Source: Flavobacteriaceae bacterium | Lineage (GTDB): Bacteria; Bacteroidota; Bacteroidia; Flavobacteriales; Flavobacteriaceae | NCBI GenBank assembly: GCA_013042825.1 | Contig: JABDPL010000082.1 | Location: 1 to 7,193, forward strand | Direction: 5' to 3' | Length of the DNA stretch: 7,193 nucleotides | Shown here: piece by piece, positions 6,133-7,193 of the stretch | Position numbering within the stretch: the first letter of the stretch is position 1 | How the letters are laid out: the number at the start of each line of letters is the position of its first letter | Notes under the pieces: model-generated | The model's database searches: none | What the model was told of the DNA's origin: nothing | The model's input: only the letters and a program-made list of their open reading frames with translations | Made by a program: the position numbers and the translations under genes

Positions 6133-6245
6133 AATTCTTTACAACAGCTATTTTAACCGATGTCTGGTTTTTTTATGTTCTTAGAAAGTGGTATTTTCGC
6201 CCACTGAATTTTATGTTTCAACACGATTTAAGATGGCAATTTTAA
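6129..6245 (+). CDS. Possible 38-aa ORF bridging two operon genes (uncertain)
   Basis: The ATG at 6129 overlaps the preceding stop as ATGA, and the frame ends in TAA at 6243-6245, 13 nt inside the next gene. The peptide (MKFFTTAILTDVWFFYVLRK... ending LRWQF) has 13 aromatic residues in 38 and several Arg/Lys. It has no clear signal or full transmembrane helix. ATGA overlap is a classic coupling arrangement, and the gap of 100 nt is otherwise long for this operon. Against it, T-rich DNA read in this frame naturally gives Phe and Tyr, and I know no such family. It may simply be a spacer, or a leader ORF whose translation carries ribosomes to the next start. Confidence 0.25.
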   Translation: MKFFTTAILTDVWFFYVLRKWYFRPLNFMFQHDLRWQF

Positions 6246-7193
6246 ATAAAATAAGACAACGATCCTTAGTGCTTATCATTGTGATAGCAATGGCCTTGTT
6301 CTCATTTGTACTGGCTGATCTCTTCAGGACAGGAGGTGGCGGTAAGGCAGAGAATATCGTAGCGACGATCAACGGACGTGATATCAAGCGTGAGGATTTC
6401 ATGAGAAAGGTCGAAAACCTGCAACGACAGCTTGGACCTTCTCTTACAAGCACACAGGCTATGAACAGGATCTGGGACCAGGAATTAAGGAAGGCAGTCC
6501 TCGATGGCCAGTATGAAGAGTTGGGTATTACTGTTGAACGCGAACAAATGCGTGAGCTTATCAAACAAAACCTTGCAGGCTTCGACGAATTTAAAGATGA
6601 TGCCGGACAGTTCGATGAGAATAAGCTGAATGAATTTATTGCAAACCTTCGGGATATTGCTCCGGAGCCAGCTTTATTGGGTAATTCGGCCATCACCTAT
6701 GAATCCTGGACGAATTTTGAGAATGATATTTCAGCAGGTGGAAAGTACCAGATGTATTTTAACATGGTAAAAGCCGGCTTAACAACAACTCTCGCAGAGG
6801 GAGAATTAGAACACAAGCTTGAAAACGAAAAAGTAGATATCAAATATGTTCAGGTCCCGTATTCGTCTATTCAGGATAGCCTGATCGAGGTTACCAAGGC
6901 CGATATCGATGCCTACATCAAAAAGAATCCGGGTAAATATGAGGTAGAAGAATCACGGGATATCCTTTACGTCGAGTTTAAGGAAGAACCATCGGAGGGC
7001 GATGAAGAAGCTACCGAGAATAACCTGGTAGAGCTGTCGAAAAATCCTGGGTTCTCCGATCTTGAGAATATCGCAACCTTCATCAATAACAATTCCGACC
7101 TTGCATTCACAGACCGTTTCCTGTTTAGGGAAAAGATGCCGGCTAACCTGGTAGACAGTGTGTATCCCTTAAAGGTTGGCGAAACCTATGGAC
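6233..7193 (+). CDS. SurA/PpiD-like peptidyl-prolyl isomerase, 5' part only
   Basis: The frame is open from ATG 6233 to the end of the window (320 complete codons, no stop), so the gene is truncated by the window and not broken. The N-terminus MAILNKIRQRS is followed by a hydrophobic signal anchor (12-29, VLIIVIAMALFSFVLADLF), placing the protein in the inner membrane facing the periplasm. Residues about 40-180 fit the SurA_N-type chaperone domain: IVATINGRDIKREDFMRKVENLQRQ, then WDQELRKAVLDGQYEELGITV. Residues 205-250 (YVQVPYSSI...ITKADI-like...NPGKYEVEESRDILYVEF) resemble the segment preceding the parvulin domain in PpiD. The parvulin domain itself should lie downstream and is not seen. Role by family: folding helper for exported and outer-membrane proteins. 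A 161-aa antisense frame at 6211-6696 is a shadow. Confidence 0.88.
   Translation, partial: MAILNKIRQRSLVLIIVIAMALFSFVLADLFRTGGGGKAENIVATINGRDIKREDFMRKVENLQRQLGPSLTSTQAMNRIWDQELRKAVLDGQYEELGITVEREQMRELIKQNLAGFDEFKDDAGQFDENKLNEFIANLRDIAPEPALLGNSAITYESWTNFENDISAGGKYQMYFNMVKAGLTTTLAEGELEHKLENEKVDIKYVQVPYSSIQDSLIEVTKADIDAYIKKNPGKYEVEESRDILYVEFKEEPSEGDEEATENNLVELSKNPGFSDLENIATFINNNSDLAFTDRFLFREKMPANLVDSVYPLKVGETYG

Noticed and set aside
6192..6219. Promoter boxes TATTTTCG and TATGTTTC before the PPIase gene
   Set aside because: Each has one mismatch to TAnnTTTG and neither has a convincing -33 element at correct spacing. An internal promoter here is possible but not supported enough to list.
6211..6696. 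161-aa open frame on the minus strand
   Set aside because: It is antisense to the SurA/PpiD-like gene, whose frame stays open to the window end and has clear family motifs. The antisense product is Ser/Leu/Arg-rich low-complexity sequence with no recognisable domain.

Overview
The window looks like chromosomal DNA of a member of the Bacteroidota, most likely a marine-type flavobacterium (Flavobacteriia). This rests on several things. The proteins carry lineage-typical features: signal peptides ending in FAQ or FSQ, an OMP ending in the LNDRWFVKRK style, and a SurA/PpiD-like protein starting MAILNKIRQRS. Shine-Dalgarno sequences are essentially absent upstream of the starts. Several sites match the Bacteroidota promoter -7 consensus TAnnTTTG. 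The genus cannot be fixed from the sequence alone.

Left part (1-611), about 600 bases with no protein gene. Bases 1-230 hold two near-identical 92-bp direct repeats 138 bp apart, each beginning with a run of tandem 7-mers (GTTACCC, then GGTTCCT types). A plus-strand intrinsic-terminator-like hairpin follows (245-280). Then comes a minus-strand tRNA-Phe(GAA) gene (358-430) with its own strong terminator (319-347) and a good Bacteroidota-type promoter (447-477). The gap between the tRNA and the first protein gene carries overlapping divergent promoter matches at 514-527.

Right part (618-7193), a tightly packed plus-strand run of seven genes: coaX (type III pantothenate kinase), an OmpP1/FadL-like outer-membrane beta-barrel protein, a secreted TPR protein, lptC (LPS-transport lipoprotein), a 63-aa two-helix membrane protein, a CNNM/CBS/CorC_HlyC 'hemolysin-family' membrane protein, and a large SurA/PpiD-like peptidyl-prolyl isomerase cut by the window end. 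Junctions are 2 nt, 18 nt, a 1-nt overlap, 28 nt, 2 nt and 100 nt. The 100-nt gap contains a possible 38-aa ORF that overlaps both neighbours. Apart from coaX, the recognisable members point to envelope biogenesis: LPS transport, outer-membrane proteins, and periplasmic folding at the inner-membrane face.

The most striking unexplained signal is a perfect 11-bp hairpin followed by seven T residues (4098-4132). It looks like a textbook intrinsic terminator, but it lies inside the signal-peptide codons of lptC, just after the TAATG stop/start overlap with the TPR gene. This suggests translation-dependent transcription attenuation between the first and second halves of the operon. The repeat and hairpin module at the left edge is the second item worth checking.
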